Positions 1 to 12,146 of a DNA stretch of 64,000 nt are shown here, in pieces. The notes under the pieces are model-generated. The model saw nothing but the letters and a program-made list of their open reading frames with translations. It had not been told where the DNA came from and did not search any database. Position numbers and translations under genes: made by a program. The DNA is taken from positions 5,304,649 to 5,368,648 of the forward strand of contig NW_025062477.1 in the NCBI RefSeq assembly GCF_000002995.4. The letters are read 5' to 3'. Source of the stretch: Brugia malayi. Taxonomy: Eukaryota > Nematoda > Chromadorea > Rhabditida > Onchocercidae. The stretch's first letter is position 1. Each line of letters starts with the position of its first letter.

Positions 1-2532
1 TTTCATATTCCTTTATTCTAATAATTATATAATATTGCATATGGTTGTTGAAAATACATTCATATTTTTAATCATTTAATTACATTTCCTATCATTTAAA
101 TTATCGTTTATTTAACATTGAAAAATAAAACAAAACGAAAGACAAAAAACAAATAAAAAAATCAAAGAATCATTTTTTATCTTATTTTCATTTCCGATAT
201 CAATTTCTAAATGTATTCGTGATGTTACGATATTCCTATCAATAGCTGCTATCATAATGATATGCTTTTCATTGGGTATCAATACAATGTATCAAGCTTA
301 TAATGAAAATCGTGTTTTGGATAAGAGTGGAAATATTATTCAACAAAAAGAAACTTATTCAAGGCATGACAAAAAGAAAAACAGAAAATTCAAAAACAAA
401 GATAATAATAATAATATTATCCTAAAATTAGTGTAAAAATAAACATTAAAAAAATGATTTTCAAATTTCAGTTTCTTTCCTCATTTTTTAAAAGTTGATT
501 TTAAATTTGGTTATCAAAGAATTGTTTGCTAATGTTTGAAATAATTGTAAAACAATAAGCATTGTAAAAAATAATTAATATTATGTTTATTTGTTAATTC
601 TTTTTTTTGCAAAAACTTTATTTTTTCCTGAAATGCCATCTTTTTTTTTCTTTTTGCTACGATAATTTCACTTTTTTTTTATTTTTTATTGAAATGAAAT
701 TAAATGTTGAAATTTTGTAGCATAGGAATAACATTTCGTAATTTGTATTGGTCATTTTATGGCTATCTTGCTCCTTGGGATTATAAACTTGTTGTGGGCA
801 ATGCTGGACCTAACCAAGAACCTATCGAACATCCACTTACTAATTATGCAGGAGAAATTACAATTGCAATATTTCATATTGCTGTTGTAATAACTTTATT
901 AAATTTAATGATTTCCATGTTGGTTCGTACAGCTGATACAGTTCTGGTCAGTTGGTCATTCTAATTTAGATAAAAAGTTTAATTAGATTATAAATTTTTT
1001 ACAATTTCTGAATTGTTTTTTTGCTAATATTTTTTAAATTTTTTTAATAAAAATTTAAGGTAATATTTTTAATTTGAAATTTTTAGGGTTTGAAATTAAA
1101 AAAAAAAGCATAAAATTTTATTATAGAATGCATTACATTTGTTCTTATTAAAAAGATTTGCTATAATTTGATAAATTTTAGAAAAATGAAGATCAAGAAT
1201 GGAAGTTTACTCGTTGTCAAATTTATTCCGAATATTTCGATTGGTTTACTGCTATTCCACCACCATTCAATCTTATCTACAATACAACTTGTGGATTGTA
1301 TAGATTATTTTCAAATAAATTCAAATTTGTTTATCCTGTAAGTATGCATTGTTATCATTAATGTTATAAATTAATTAAATAAAAGAATCAAATAAGTTTT
1401 AAAAATTTGAAATTATTCTAATTATATACAATTAGAATTAGCATATAACTTCTATCATTAGATATGGATGAAAATAATCTTATCATTCCGGAATAGATAA
1501 TATTATCCAATTTGAAAGATTAAAAATGAAATTATGTGATTATAATAAAAATATAACTATAGCAATGTATATTCATGCATTTTCAAATTTGTAAATTATT
1601 TACATTTATTTTTTTCAGGATTTATGGATTCCAGTTCAAATTTGGAATCCATCAGTAAACGATGTTATTGAGCAAGATTTTCTGTATTTGGTAAGCTAGT
1701 TGTTGACCTGAAAATGCCATTCATATGTTTCAAAAGATGAATCTTTTGATTGATCTGAATTCATTGAAATGATCCGGAATTGATAAGTAGTTTATCAGGC
1801 AGAGCAAAATATTTTGCAGACACATTTAAATCAAATTTTTGATAGTTTTAAACTTAAACATTTTATCTTCTGAGCATTATCATTTTCTCCATTAACGTGA
1901 TGCATTAGGGAAAGTGAACTATTCTATCTAATATTATTTAATTAATCATTGATAAACGATAATTAGTATATTAATTTTTTGAATATATTAATTCAAATAG
2001 CTAATTTAATCTGAAATAATTAATTGATCCACGAGTATATACTTAAAAACTCTAACATGCTGTATAATTTTCTACAAAATTTCATGAAAACGTGATTTGT
2101 TTTAACATAAATTAAACTTAATTCATAATCAACTTAAAGTTTTAAAGGAATTTTAAGCGATATCGACCAAATTTTCTTACTGTTAAAAGTTTTCTAGAAA
2201 TTAATGAGATTACTGTTCGAGCGTTATCGATTCGCTGAAGAATATCACTATCAAACAGCTATGAAGGATGATGCTGATCGATTCATTTATAAGGAAAAAC
2301 ACGTATGTTAAAAGTTTTTCAAATATGTTAACTGAATGATTAAAAGCTGGTTAACTGTGCTAAAAGATAAATTATCGATTGGTTCGAGAAATGATTCGAG
2401 ATTTATGCTCTTCCTTTAATCATTTCAATATAGCAATGTGTATCTGTCATATTTATTTCTAACTTTCAGACTCGTCCGCTTCTTTCATTTATGAATTCTC
2501 CGCCGATATCACACAAGATGATTACTTACTAG
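1..2532 (+). CDS. TRPC-like cation channel, 3' exons (partial)
   Basis: The 3' end of a transient receptor potential channel gene that starts left of the window. A segment around 150-370 reads as a TM5-like helix (SKCIRDVTIFLSIAAIIMIC); its borders are unclear. Exons with good splice sites and matching phase are 721-946, 1,182-1,337, 1,619-1,690, 2,198-2,302 and 2,470-2,532 (TAG stop). The 721-946 exon holds the pore helix (RNLYWSFYGYLAPWDY) and TM6 (VVITLLNLMISMLV). The next exon has the TRP-box-like EWKFTRCQIY followed by PPPFNLI, the order seen in TRPC channels just after TM6. The tail then runs about 70 residues and ends HKMITY. From the family this would be a plasma-membrane cation channel with cytosolic ends. 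C. elegans has three TRPC-type genes (trp-1, trp-2, trp-3); I cannot say which is orthologous because the ankyrin and TM1-4 region is missing. Confidence 0.82.
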
Positions 2533-2546
2533 ATTCTGTCATTTAA

Positions 2547-2552
2547 AATAAA
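2547..2552 (+). terminator. Polyadenylation signal of the TRPC-like gene
   Basis: AATAAA lies 15 bases after the TAG stop at 2,530-2,532; a second AATAAA follows about 35 bases later. The position suits the 3' UTR of the TRPC-like gene, but the hexamer is common in such AT-rich sequence. Confidence 0.4.
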
Positions 2553-3149
2553 TTTAATTTTTTTTTAAATGTTTAAATTTGAAATAAATGTTGCTTGTTA
2601 TTCGCCAGTGTTATTTAAAGCTTTTTAAAGAAGAAGAATTTCGCTTATCAGATTTTATAGAAGAAATTATTGGTTGATATGAACAGTAAAGTAACAATTA
2701 TGAAAGTTAGAAATCACTAATTTTTTTAATGTATCTTACAGCTTATCGGCCTAATTAATTAGCTCTAAAGATTGAGATTAATTTGTTCCTAAATTAATTT
2801 AGCTTAAAAAAATGGAAAGTTGAGATTTGAAAAGATTAAGGTGATAAATAATTATATTTAAAATTCGATAAAAAAAAATTATTTTAAAAATACTATGTCA
2901 AAATAACTTTCATCCCTTTAAAGCATATGCGCACTTTTTTCTTATTTTCTTAAACTTCAAAATAGTCTTTTCTCTTTCCATGCAATACTTTGAACTTTTC
3001 CGCTGCCTCTTATTTTCAGATGAGATAATAAGTTGTGATAACAGAGTGAAACTTCTTGTTCAAAGAACATTCCTCAAAATATGCCATGACTCATTCATTC
3101 ATCATATGTGTGTTGTAAGACTAATGATCAAAAAAGCATAAAGAGTTGT

Positions 3150-3372
3150 TGACCATCGGTCATTTTTTGACATACACTTTCCCTTATTGATTGATTCAAG
3201 ACTATGTAACACAGCTGACCATTGGTCAGAGCATTTTTTGACATACACTTTCCCTTATTGATTGATTCAAGACTATGTAACACAGCTGACCATTGGTCAG
3301 AGCATTTTTTGACATACACTTCCCCTTATTGATTGATTCAAGACTATGTAACATAACTGACCATTGGTTAGA
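3150..3372. repeat. 71-bp tandem repeat, about 3 copies
   Basis: The string CATTTTTTGACATACACTT recurs at 3,161, 3,232 and 3,303, giving an exact 71-bp period. Each unit also holds CTTATTGATTGATTCAAGAC and GACCATTGGTCA. The copies differ at only a few positions; the flanking partial units are more diverged. It lies between genes. A minus-strand ORF across it is just the repeat read in frame. Confidence 0.9.
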
Positions 3373-3483
3373 AGAATTTAACACAATTTAGCACACTTTC
3401 TTTCATTATCATTTATTATTATTATTATCGAATGAACCAATTAGTTAGTCATCCAAAAAATTATAAAATATCAGTTGAAGAAA

Positions 3484-3558
3484 GTAGAGAGAGTAAGAGA
3501 GAGAGAGAGGGAGAGAAGGCAAGAGAAAGGGTAAGAGAGAGAGGGAGAGAGAGAGTAA
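3484..3558. repeat. GA-rich low-complexity tract
   Basis: A purine-rich stretch of GAGA and GGGAGA units on the plus strand. The minus-strand ORF that crosses it (serine/leucine repeats) is explained by the repeat and is not a gene. Confidence 0.8.
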
Positions 3559-5127
3559 TCAAATCTCCATTCCCTAAACAGCATAGTTAAATCGCCTTTC
3601 CCGGAACGAAAAGAAATTCTCTCTTTGTCCCACTCATTCTTTCTGTCAAACAATAATGATATCGAATAGTTGCGCATGAATCAATTCCCTTTCTTCTTTT
3701 TTTTTTCATTTTTAATCGCATGGTAAATCTTTCTACTTTTTTGATGAATTCGCACAATTTATATTATTCATTCTTTTGGTAACTATTTTAATGTAAACAG
3801 AAATTATTGGTTTTTCAATATAAATATGTAGGAAGCTCCTGTAGGATATCCTCAAATATTAAATAATAGTTAAACTTTAATAAAATATAGTATATTAATT
3901 ATATTTAATTCCGTGTTATCTCTAATTGATTTTCAATTAGGATATGTGAGACTTATTACGTACGTGTACGTGTTCATCCTCTTTCATTCATGTCAGTTAT
4001 CAATATTTGAAATTTATCAGTAAATTTAATGTAAAGGAAAAGGTTAAAAATCTACTTAATTAGTTTGTAAATCTCATTCATCCTTTTAATAAACGAAAGT
4101 TTCTTATTGTAAGAATAGGTATGATAAAAAAGATTACGTAATTTACGTGTTTCACTTAAATAACTGATTATGATTTATTTAATTAGTATTAGATGAATTT
4201 TAAACACTAATAATTTATACTTTATTAATCATGAAATAGTTTCATTCATATTTTCTTACAACAAAATATTTAGTCATATTCGATTCGTTATCATTTTATC
4301 TTTGATTAATATCATATCACTTGGTTCTATCATCATAAATGCAAAAACTATTAACATAATGTGAAATTTTCCGTGATATTTAAAACAAATATTGAAAATA
4401 TGGACTTAATATTCAGATAGTATTATTATCTAACGATAACATTCCACATCTTTTAGAACTTTTCAAACTTTGAAATTTATTTTATAATAGACGAAAAATT
4501 ATTGCTAATAAATTGGATGGCTGGAAATTCTCAAAACATTAACAGAAATCGATCTGAATGAATGTTGTGATTGGTTATTTATTTGACAGACTGGTAGTGT
4601 TATCAAATTATTTGAAAGTATTTCTTGATTTAAGCTAACAAATTGTATCATCTTAAAACATTACTTGTTATTGGTCGGGCAATTTATGGTTGGGCAAGGC
4701 TAGTTTACGGAATATTTTTGGATTTTGAATATTAAATCGTTTGAACTTATTATTAAGGACAAACTTATAGGCTATTATTTTGTAAAATTCTTCAAGTTGT
4801 GCTTGATAAGAAGTGAAATTGATTTTAGATCCTGTAAAGATAGCTATTAAGCATTTATAAAAATAAACAATAAACAAATGTAATAAATAAACTGAAGTAA
4901 TTAATAGAGAAATGAGTTAGTATATAAACAGATACAAGAGATATGAATGTCTTTTAAATTATTCTCTGAATAAGTAAAAGTATTACAGAAAATATTAAGT
5001 GAAAAAAATTTCGAATGTTGTATGGTTGATTAATTTCATTGAAAGAACAATTATTACAGAAAAGTTATCAGTTACGCTCTACTTGTAAATGTGTTCTTTC
5101 CAATTTATACGAAATCACTTTTAAAAT

Positions 5128-5153
5128 ATTTCCAAATGACATCATTTGGAAAT
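5128..5153. repeat. Perfect 12-bp inverted repeat with a 2-base spacer
   Basis: ATTTCCAAATGA, then CA, then TCATTTGGAAAT. A perfect palindrome of this length could be a hairpin or a dimeric protein-binding site. It lies about 1.1 kb upstream of the small membrane-protein gene, and its role is unknown. Confidence 0.6.
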
Positions 5154-5902
5154 GTTTCATCAAATTTTGCAATATGTAAAATAATTAGTTATTATATTTG
5201 AAATATATTTATTGTTACATTCGTTGATTCAAAATGTAAAAGTTCATTTTTTGCAGGATATTGACGAATATTATTGTAACGGAGTGATTTCCATTAAGCT
5301 TTAAAAATCACGAATGAATGGTTATTTTAAAAATTTTAATTGCTGTTCCATATGTTTGTTATCCCTCCAATAACGTTACTTTCATTTTACATTTTACTTC
5401 ATTTTCATTATAAAGATTGTTAGGTATATACTTTCATTTTACATTTTACGTCATACTTTATCTCCTGTATTACTTCTTATTTCCTTAATACTTCACAGCT
5501 CGTCTTACTTTTTTCAATGTTTTGTTTAGAAAATTTGAGAATGGCTTATTCTTGCTGATTACTTCTCTATTACAGCTTTTCCCGATAATTATTATTCACC
5601 ATACATCAAAAATTTAGTTGATTTTCATCTTTCTTACTTTCATCTTCAAAATCTTTTGAAAATTTCTATGAAATTTTAAGAACGATTAAAAAACTGCAAT
5701 TTCTTCGCCCTATTCAATTGAAATTGTACGAGAGCATTTTTGTGCCAAGAAATATTTGTTATAATTTCAGATTGCTTGTAATTTGAAAACTATGATTGTG
5801 GGTTGACAAATTTTAGGAGTAAAATAATTCATTGCGTATTTGACAATTAAACTCATTAGGTGATCTATTCAACTGCTGTTTTGTATAAATATGAAATTTT
5901 AT

Positions 5903-5934
<32 letters not shown>

Positions 5935-6258
5935 CAGCCGATATTTATTTTTACTGGGCATAATTTTTTATTATTTTTGATGTAGTACTTAATTTTATTT
6001 CGCTGTTCAATTTCACTACTGTTTGATGCTAGATAGACAAACTCATAGCTTGAGATAAGTTAGCATTGATCAGAACTTACGTCTGCATAATTATTATTAT
6101 TTTAATTTAATAGTAACATTTATCAGATAAATTTTAACTAATAAATTATAAAACTTATCAGCTGTTTATCAAAATCCATCGCAACGTTACGAATATTTTA
6201 AATTGGTTTTTTAGTATGAATTTTCATTAAATAAGTTTCAAATTTCAGACTATCAATT

Positions 6259-8771
6259 ATGTTACGTTTTGCATATTTGTTGTATTTAGTAAGTGTAGTA
6301 ACTGCAGTTACATATATCGATGATTCAGATGAAAATAATGGCATTAGGATGTTCGAATTGAAGTAAGTGAAGTCTTACTTAAATAATTATGGAACTGTTT
6401 GTGCATATTCGAAATTGCAATGCAGTTTGCATGCAAACAAAAATTTTAATTCCAATATCCTGAACTAATTTGATATATGTTATTGAACTATTCCATTTTG
6501 AAAAATCATTTGATCAATGCCTTTCTTTTACTTAGCTTCTTTAAAATTTTTAGGACATATTTATTATAATACTTTAATTTTATTAGGCTTACAAATTACA
6601 TACTATATTGAATGAACTTCACGTCGATAAACATAATTTCATTCAAAATTTAGAAAGACAAATAAGTGTAACATTGATATAATTTTCTTTTTTTTTCTTC
6701 GAAGAAGTAATTTTGAAATAGAGAAAGAGTTGTGCAACTCTCGAAATCACTAATAATCATTAACCGAGTAGAGAAAGAAAAACGAGCTTTCATTTCAAAA
6801 TTTACCCATGATGCCATACTTTTAACCATTCTCATTACCAAGAGGAAGTATTTACGACTTTTTTCATCAAATTTGTCATTTTTCGGCAAATGTAAAAGGA
6901 AGTTTTAGTTTTAGTGTTAGTTTGGAAAAATCCAAAAAAATGCAGTAAAATCGTAATAGGAATGCCATATAGAACAGTCGATTTGTTTGAACCCTTCATT
7001 AGGTACTAAAATAACTTTAATATTTGCATACTGAACATTTGAATATTAACAATTCTTATATACTTTACGGTTGAATTACTTATTTACTTCTTTTCTTAGC
7101 ATTTATTAAAGTATGAGTAATGGCAAGTGATTGGAAGGAATTTATAATTCAAATCTCTTTCCATTACTTTATTTTATTTTTAAACATTTTCAACTTCATA
7201 CTTCTCACTAATTTATCTAGTAATTTTCCTCTTTTGATTTATTAATATTTATTATTGTTACAATTTATTATTACTACCAGTCATTATTATATTATAAATC
7301 TTTTAGTTTGAGCATATATAAATAATTTTATAGCTACCAAACCAATTATATTGTTAATAATAATTATTGTTATTCTAAATTAATTCCAAATTCTTCTTTA
7401 GGAAAAGTTCATTGGCATGTCCAATAATTGTGGTTGGTGAGCAATGTCCAGAAGAAACGCCATTATACTACTATCGTTGTTGTGGTGATTTGAATAGTTC
7501 TTGTTGTTTTAGACTTCAGGTAAGCTTAATTATTTCATTGTGGTGCTTTTCTCAAAAAAAATAAATAAATAAATGGATGAAAATCATACTGAAAACTTTT
7601 CTCAAACAGTCGAAATACTTGGCGAAAATAATGATCTGAAATGGATTAACTAATTCAGATTGAAAATTAATTCAAACTGCTATTACGAAAAAAATCAAAA
7701 ATGAAATATTGCAACTTTTCTTTTTACTTTTTTTTTCATTTTTTTAACCATTTTTCTCCGTTTTTTTTTTTTTTTTTTTTCTTTTCTTTTTCCATTGAAA
7801 AATAAAAAATGCTTAAAACTAGGATCTATCAATAATACCACAAAATTACAACGTTTTATTTTCTTTTTCATTTCTAAAAAATTTCTGTTATTCCATTATT
7901 CCATAGAATCTTAGACTTTCCGTACAACGTGAACTTATTCTGGTGATTTATCACTAATAAGCTTTTTTACTGAATGTTTTGCGATAGATATCGAAATAAA
8001 AACTTTTTAATGCGCCAAATTACAATCCAAAATAAGTAAGATTTTAATTAAATCCTTGCTTTTTATCAAGACGTAATGTGGTGATGAAATTCTTGCAAGC
8101 GAGATATTTTAAATTTCAGAAGTTATTCTTGCTGTTAAAGTTAACCATAAGGATGAAGAAAATCATTCTTATTTCATTCAGTTAAGGTAAATAGACCATA
8201 TCATAATTTGTTAATTAAGCATAAATGATATAATGGTCAGTGCAACTACTATTATATGAATGACGTATTTAAAGTTACGTGAAAAAAATCTTCACATTCT
8301 TTATAGTTATACTCATATATTTTTTAAATAAAGCATAATATAATTTGTTAATTACTTCTCCATTTTATTATAGTCGAAATCAGTGTGATATATCATTTTA
8401 ATCAATTTAATTTTCACTTATTTTACAGTAATGAATATGAATATGCATTAAATAATGTTAATCTAAATTTATATCTTCGTATAAATGAAATGGCATATTA
8501 TTGGTTGTTATCAAAAGCATAGATGATATAAGTAATCAGTGCAACAAGTGATTATCATCTTTTATCATATGTCGAGCATTAATATTTAAAAAATATTTGT
8601 GCAATGACAAATTTTATGATTATTACATTAATTTGAAAATGAGTCGGATAAGAATTAAAAAGATATTTCTTTTTTCAGGAATGGGTCATTGTACTGTTGG
8701 TGATAATGGGTGTTTTGATCATTGGCAGTTTGATAGTTAATTTTATTCGCTATCTTTTCTGCGTACGATAA
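6259..8771 (+). CDS. Small cysteine-rich single-pass membrane protein
   Basis: Three exons in phase: 6,259-6,362, 7,402-7,519 and 8,679-8,771 (TAA), giving about 104 residues. The N-terminus (MLRFAYLLYLVSVVTAVTYI) is a clear signal peptide. The short mature ectodomain has seven cysteines, including CPEE, YYYRCCGD and SSCCFRL, followed at once by a TM helix (EWVIVLLVIMGVLIIGSLIV) and a tiny basic tail. This order (signal peptide, CC-containing knot, TM) resembles the Shisa/CYYR1-type layout, but that is a resemblance of architecture, not a proven relationship. A TTTCAG acceptor ends at 6,248, only ten bases before the ATG, which suggests SL trans-splicing and supports this start. Introns are about 1.0 and 1.2 kb. 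I do not know its function; a cell-surface or secretory-pathway adaptor would fit. Confidence 0.7.
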
Positions 8772-8774
8772 TAT

Positions 8775-10350
8775 TTTTTTTTTTTTTTTTTTTTTTACAG
8801 ACAGAAATCACATTATCTATGTGGGTTTGATTCAAATTTAATCTTTCAATGTTATTACATATTTTTTTTCTTTTTTCCTTACTTTTTTGCACTTCCTTTT
8901 AACGTTAACATTTTTTTTTATTTTATTTTTGAGATGATAAAAAAAAAAAAAAAAAAACATTATCTGATATATGCAGAATTGTGTAAATTACGCAAGAAAT
9001 TAAGTACGTTTAAATGTCATAAATTTTATTGTTAATGAATGAACAAATTAAGATTTGTTCATTTCTAGCTCTTCGAAATTTTATACAACTATAGTAAATG
9101 ATAATCATCATGCTAAAATTATTCTTTATCCATTCTCTATAGCTTTGAACTATTATTCCTTCATCTTTTAATTCAGTTCCTAATTTCTTCATTTTCTTTT
9201 GAATTATTGTGTGCTACTACTGTAAAGATATAAAAAGAAAAGAAAAGATATGAGAGGAGGAAAATGAAATTTTCATTTCCCTAAAAAAGAAATCTTTTCA
9301 TGTATCAAATATTCAGTGTATCTCTTATTTCTTCTTACAAATAACATATATTTGTTTAAAAAAAAAAAAAAAGATTGAACAAAGACTGAAAGTTTCAAGA
9401 GATAGTTAGTATGAAGGATCTATCTTTATGTGCCTTGTGAAAGAGTTACATCTGGTACTACACAACGTTTTGTAATTATTACTACTTATGTTTAAGAGTA
9501 TTTCTTTGATGTCTTATGCTTTTTTCTTTCACAAATTTTCTATTTAATTAGCAAGGAAGAATTGATGAATGAAGTTGCAGATCTTCTTTTTTTCTACTTG
9601 AGATTCCTTTTCTTGATAAGATACCAAATTCCTATTTTTATTAGAAATAATATGCATAGGTGAAATTAGTTTGATATCATGATTCGTTTCAAGAGAAGTT
9701 TTGTGTGCTGAAAAGTTTGTTAAACATTGATCCTTGCAAATGGAAATTAAAGCTGTATATTTTGAGTAAATGTTTTCACCGATGCTTTTTCATCTAGTGA
9801 TAAGGCAAAGATAGCAGTATTTTTTTTGATTTTGCTGGGATCTCCCGATCATCTGTCATGTATGCTTAGCATCTGGCTCTTGCAATTGTTACATCTTGAG
9901 AACTACTTAGAGACAAATTATCGAAAATAATATTTGATAACAACCAAATGCTCCCATCATTTCACCTTGAGCTATAATTCTGATTCAAAATCGGAATTAT
10001 AAATAATGAATCAAGTGGATAGATAAGCATAGCGGAATGTTACTACCATTCTTTTATGAAATACCAACAATGAACACAAAAGAATACTCAGAGTCCACTA
10101 GAACAGAGAATCAATAATAATGGAATGTCTGGAAATATTGAATTTCGAGGAATTAAGAAAAATTCAGAATGAGTAGAGAATTTACAATTATGATGATACA
10201 GTGGTAATACACAAAACATTTTCTTTTTAGTATTATAAATCAAATAACATATTAAAGTATGTAGCAACAAGTGAAGAAAAACAAAAAACCCTGATTAGAA
10301 CCGTTTATTTTGATACTGATTTTTGGGAAATAATGTTTTAATTGCTACTT
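8775..10350. other. Intergenic region without supported genes
   Basis: Between the convergent ends of the cysteine-rich membrane gene (+) and the FLYWCH/NSF-D2 unit (-). It is AT-rich with long T and A runs near 8,776 and 8,940. A 60-codon minus-strand ORF at 9,010-9,192 follows a plausible acceptor but looks random in its second half, so I do not call it a gene. Confidence 0.5.
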
Positions 10351-10351
10351 C

Positions 10352-12007
10352 TTACTGTTTCCACTGTAAGAGATGACGAAGAAATGTATGAAAACGGCTT
10401 GTTGGAGTAGAATGCTTCGTCAATTCGATAGTGGTCAATAGACTTTTGATGCCAACTGGATAACTACTAAATTGCTTGCTATATTGATTACAATCAAGGA
10501 ATTTTGAGGAAGTTTTAGAATCCCAAGTTTTTTTGATTTCTTTTTCAAAAACCTCTCGACCAAACCTCATCCTCAAATATGTTTCATTTTCTTATGTAAT
10601 GAATACCCGCTAAATTAATAGCATCACAGTGAAAATTCAAATGGATTTGGTTCTGAGATTTTTCTCAGACACTTAGAAAGATTCAGAATCAAATAAATTT
10701 TTGTTGGCACAAGAAACAACTATAAAAACAACATTAAATTACCTGTTGGCATCATGAATGAGACATTCCTGAAGCACTTCAAAATCAGCTTTGTTCAATA
10801 CATTGGCACATTCGATTACTGGCATTATTCGGTCAATCTTCATTAGAAGTGGTACTTCAATAAGAGATGAGAAATAACGCTGCAAGCCAAACTTTTCTGC
10901 ACATTCAGTAGTAACCGTTGCTATCACCAATAAGCGATTATTCTAGAAAATTTTAGTTTTTATTTTTTTGATAATTAAAATATTACGACTGAGTTAACTT
11001 TTTTCGTTTAATACAGTTGTAGCACATATAGATAAAGAGGAACAGGAATGATGAAGTTTAGAAAATGACTTGCAATTTTATGATAATGGCAAGCCTTATC
11101 TCTTCAGAATGAGGACAAACCTTTGGCCTCATCAAAAATCAACCAAATTTACGTGTACCTTCAACATTTCACCTTTCTTCAAAATCAACTTGACTGTTTG
11201 CAAAATGACATTAGAATAACGATCTCCAACATCGCAATATTCTAAAACCAAAATTCAGAAAATCCACAAACAATCACTTCCTTAACTATTTATTTAGAAA
11301 GACATTAAGCAGAGGAAATGGGTGAAAAATTACTTGTGGGAACTTCAATATCGAGAATAGAATGGAGTCTATTTCGTGTTGCAGTTAAGAGAAAATTCAA
11401 ACGTAACTCCAGCTGGGAGAAGAGGATGAAATGAATTGAATTAAACTTTACAATTAAACAAAGCATCCAAAAATTTACCAATCAAAAGTTCGATACTATC
11501 CAGAAATAAAATGCACTGTGGCAGTTTGATAGCTTCCTCGAAAAGATCAATTAATTTCTCATTTTTTGCTTTCTCATTCAGTTTTAACATATTTTCCGGA
11601 AGACAACTTTTTATAGAAGGAATGCCGGAATTCTTTGCTATTAAAACTGCGAGACATGACTTACCCGTCTTTTCGGCGCCTATAAACATTCTAATCAATT
11701 GGGGGAGTCGATAATTACCATGTTTAAGTATAAAATGTTTGCTATATTTACATATAGTGCTGGATGAAGCGAAATACTAATGAAGGCCATACAAAATTTG
11801 AAAAAGAAAAAACATAGAAAAATGAGCATAAAAGACCATACCTTTTATTAGAAGAGAGAAGGATTTCGATAAATTTGAATTTGATGCCATGGAGCAAAAC
11901 TGTGTTCCATCATCGACAATCTCATTGATTTCATTACTCCAAAAAATAAAATCACCGTTGGTTAAATAAAGCAAAGGTTGGAATCCATCAATTCCTTCAG
12001 CTGAAGT
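10352..12007 (-). CDS. Diverged NSF second-ATPase-domain (D2) paralog segment
   Basis: Five exons in phase: 12,007-11,842, 11,679-11,479, 11,241-11,159, 10,942-10,743 and 10,571-10,352 (TAA), 289 codons plus stop. They match exons 12-16 of the neighbouring NSF gene one by one; the Walker A exon is 201 bases in both. Seen here: linker with EIVDDGTQF, Walker A GAEKTGKS (intact), Walker B-like CILFLDSIELLIG (the residue after the Asp is Ser), DVGDRYSNVILQ matching [26 protein letters not shown] matching RLLVVATSSNR, and a C-terminal SYPVGIKSLL matching YFIGIKKLL. No N domain or D1 domain lies upstream. In NSF, D2 binds ATP mainly to hold the hexamer together. The preceding exon also contains NSDDCMEFELL, close to the NSF D1-D2 linker (INVDDFNYALE). 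The frame is open throughout, so this is not an obvious pseudogene. It joins in phase to the FLYWCH exons upstream and may be the C-terminal half of that protein. Confidence 0.65.
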
Positions 12008-12146
12008 CTAAAATTCTCTCCGAATCATTCTCTGAGTCAATTCAAAATTGTATAACTTTTTTGTAGTTATGACAACGATTTTTTTCTGCCTCCATTTAAC
12101 ACGTACCGTTATCTCCTAATATTGGCATCATGTTTCTGGAACATAC

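Larger units (their letters stand above)
2560..6240. other. Intergenic region without supported genes
   Basis: AT-rich sequence between the TRPC-like gene and the small cysteine-rich membrane gene. ORFs are short, with compositions dictated by A/T runs. It holds the 71-bp tandem repeat (3,150-3,372), a GA-rich tract (3,484-3,558), a perfect palindrome (5,128-5,153) and a T-run followed directly by an A-run near 5,905-5,935. I see no splice-bounded exon. Confidence 0.6.

Noticed and set aside
9010..9192. 60-codon minus-strand ORF as a small gene
   Set aside because: A plausible acceptor precedes it, but the second half is typical AT-rich noise and there is no further support.
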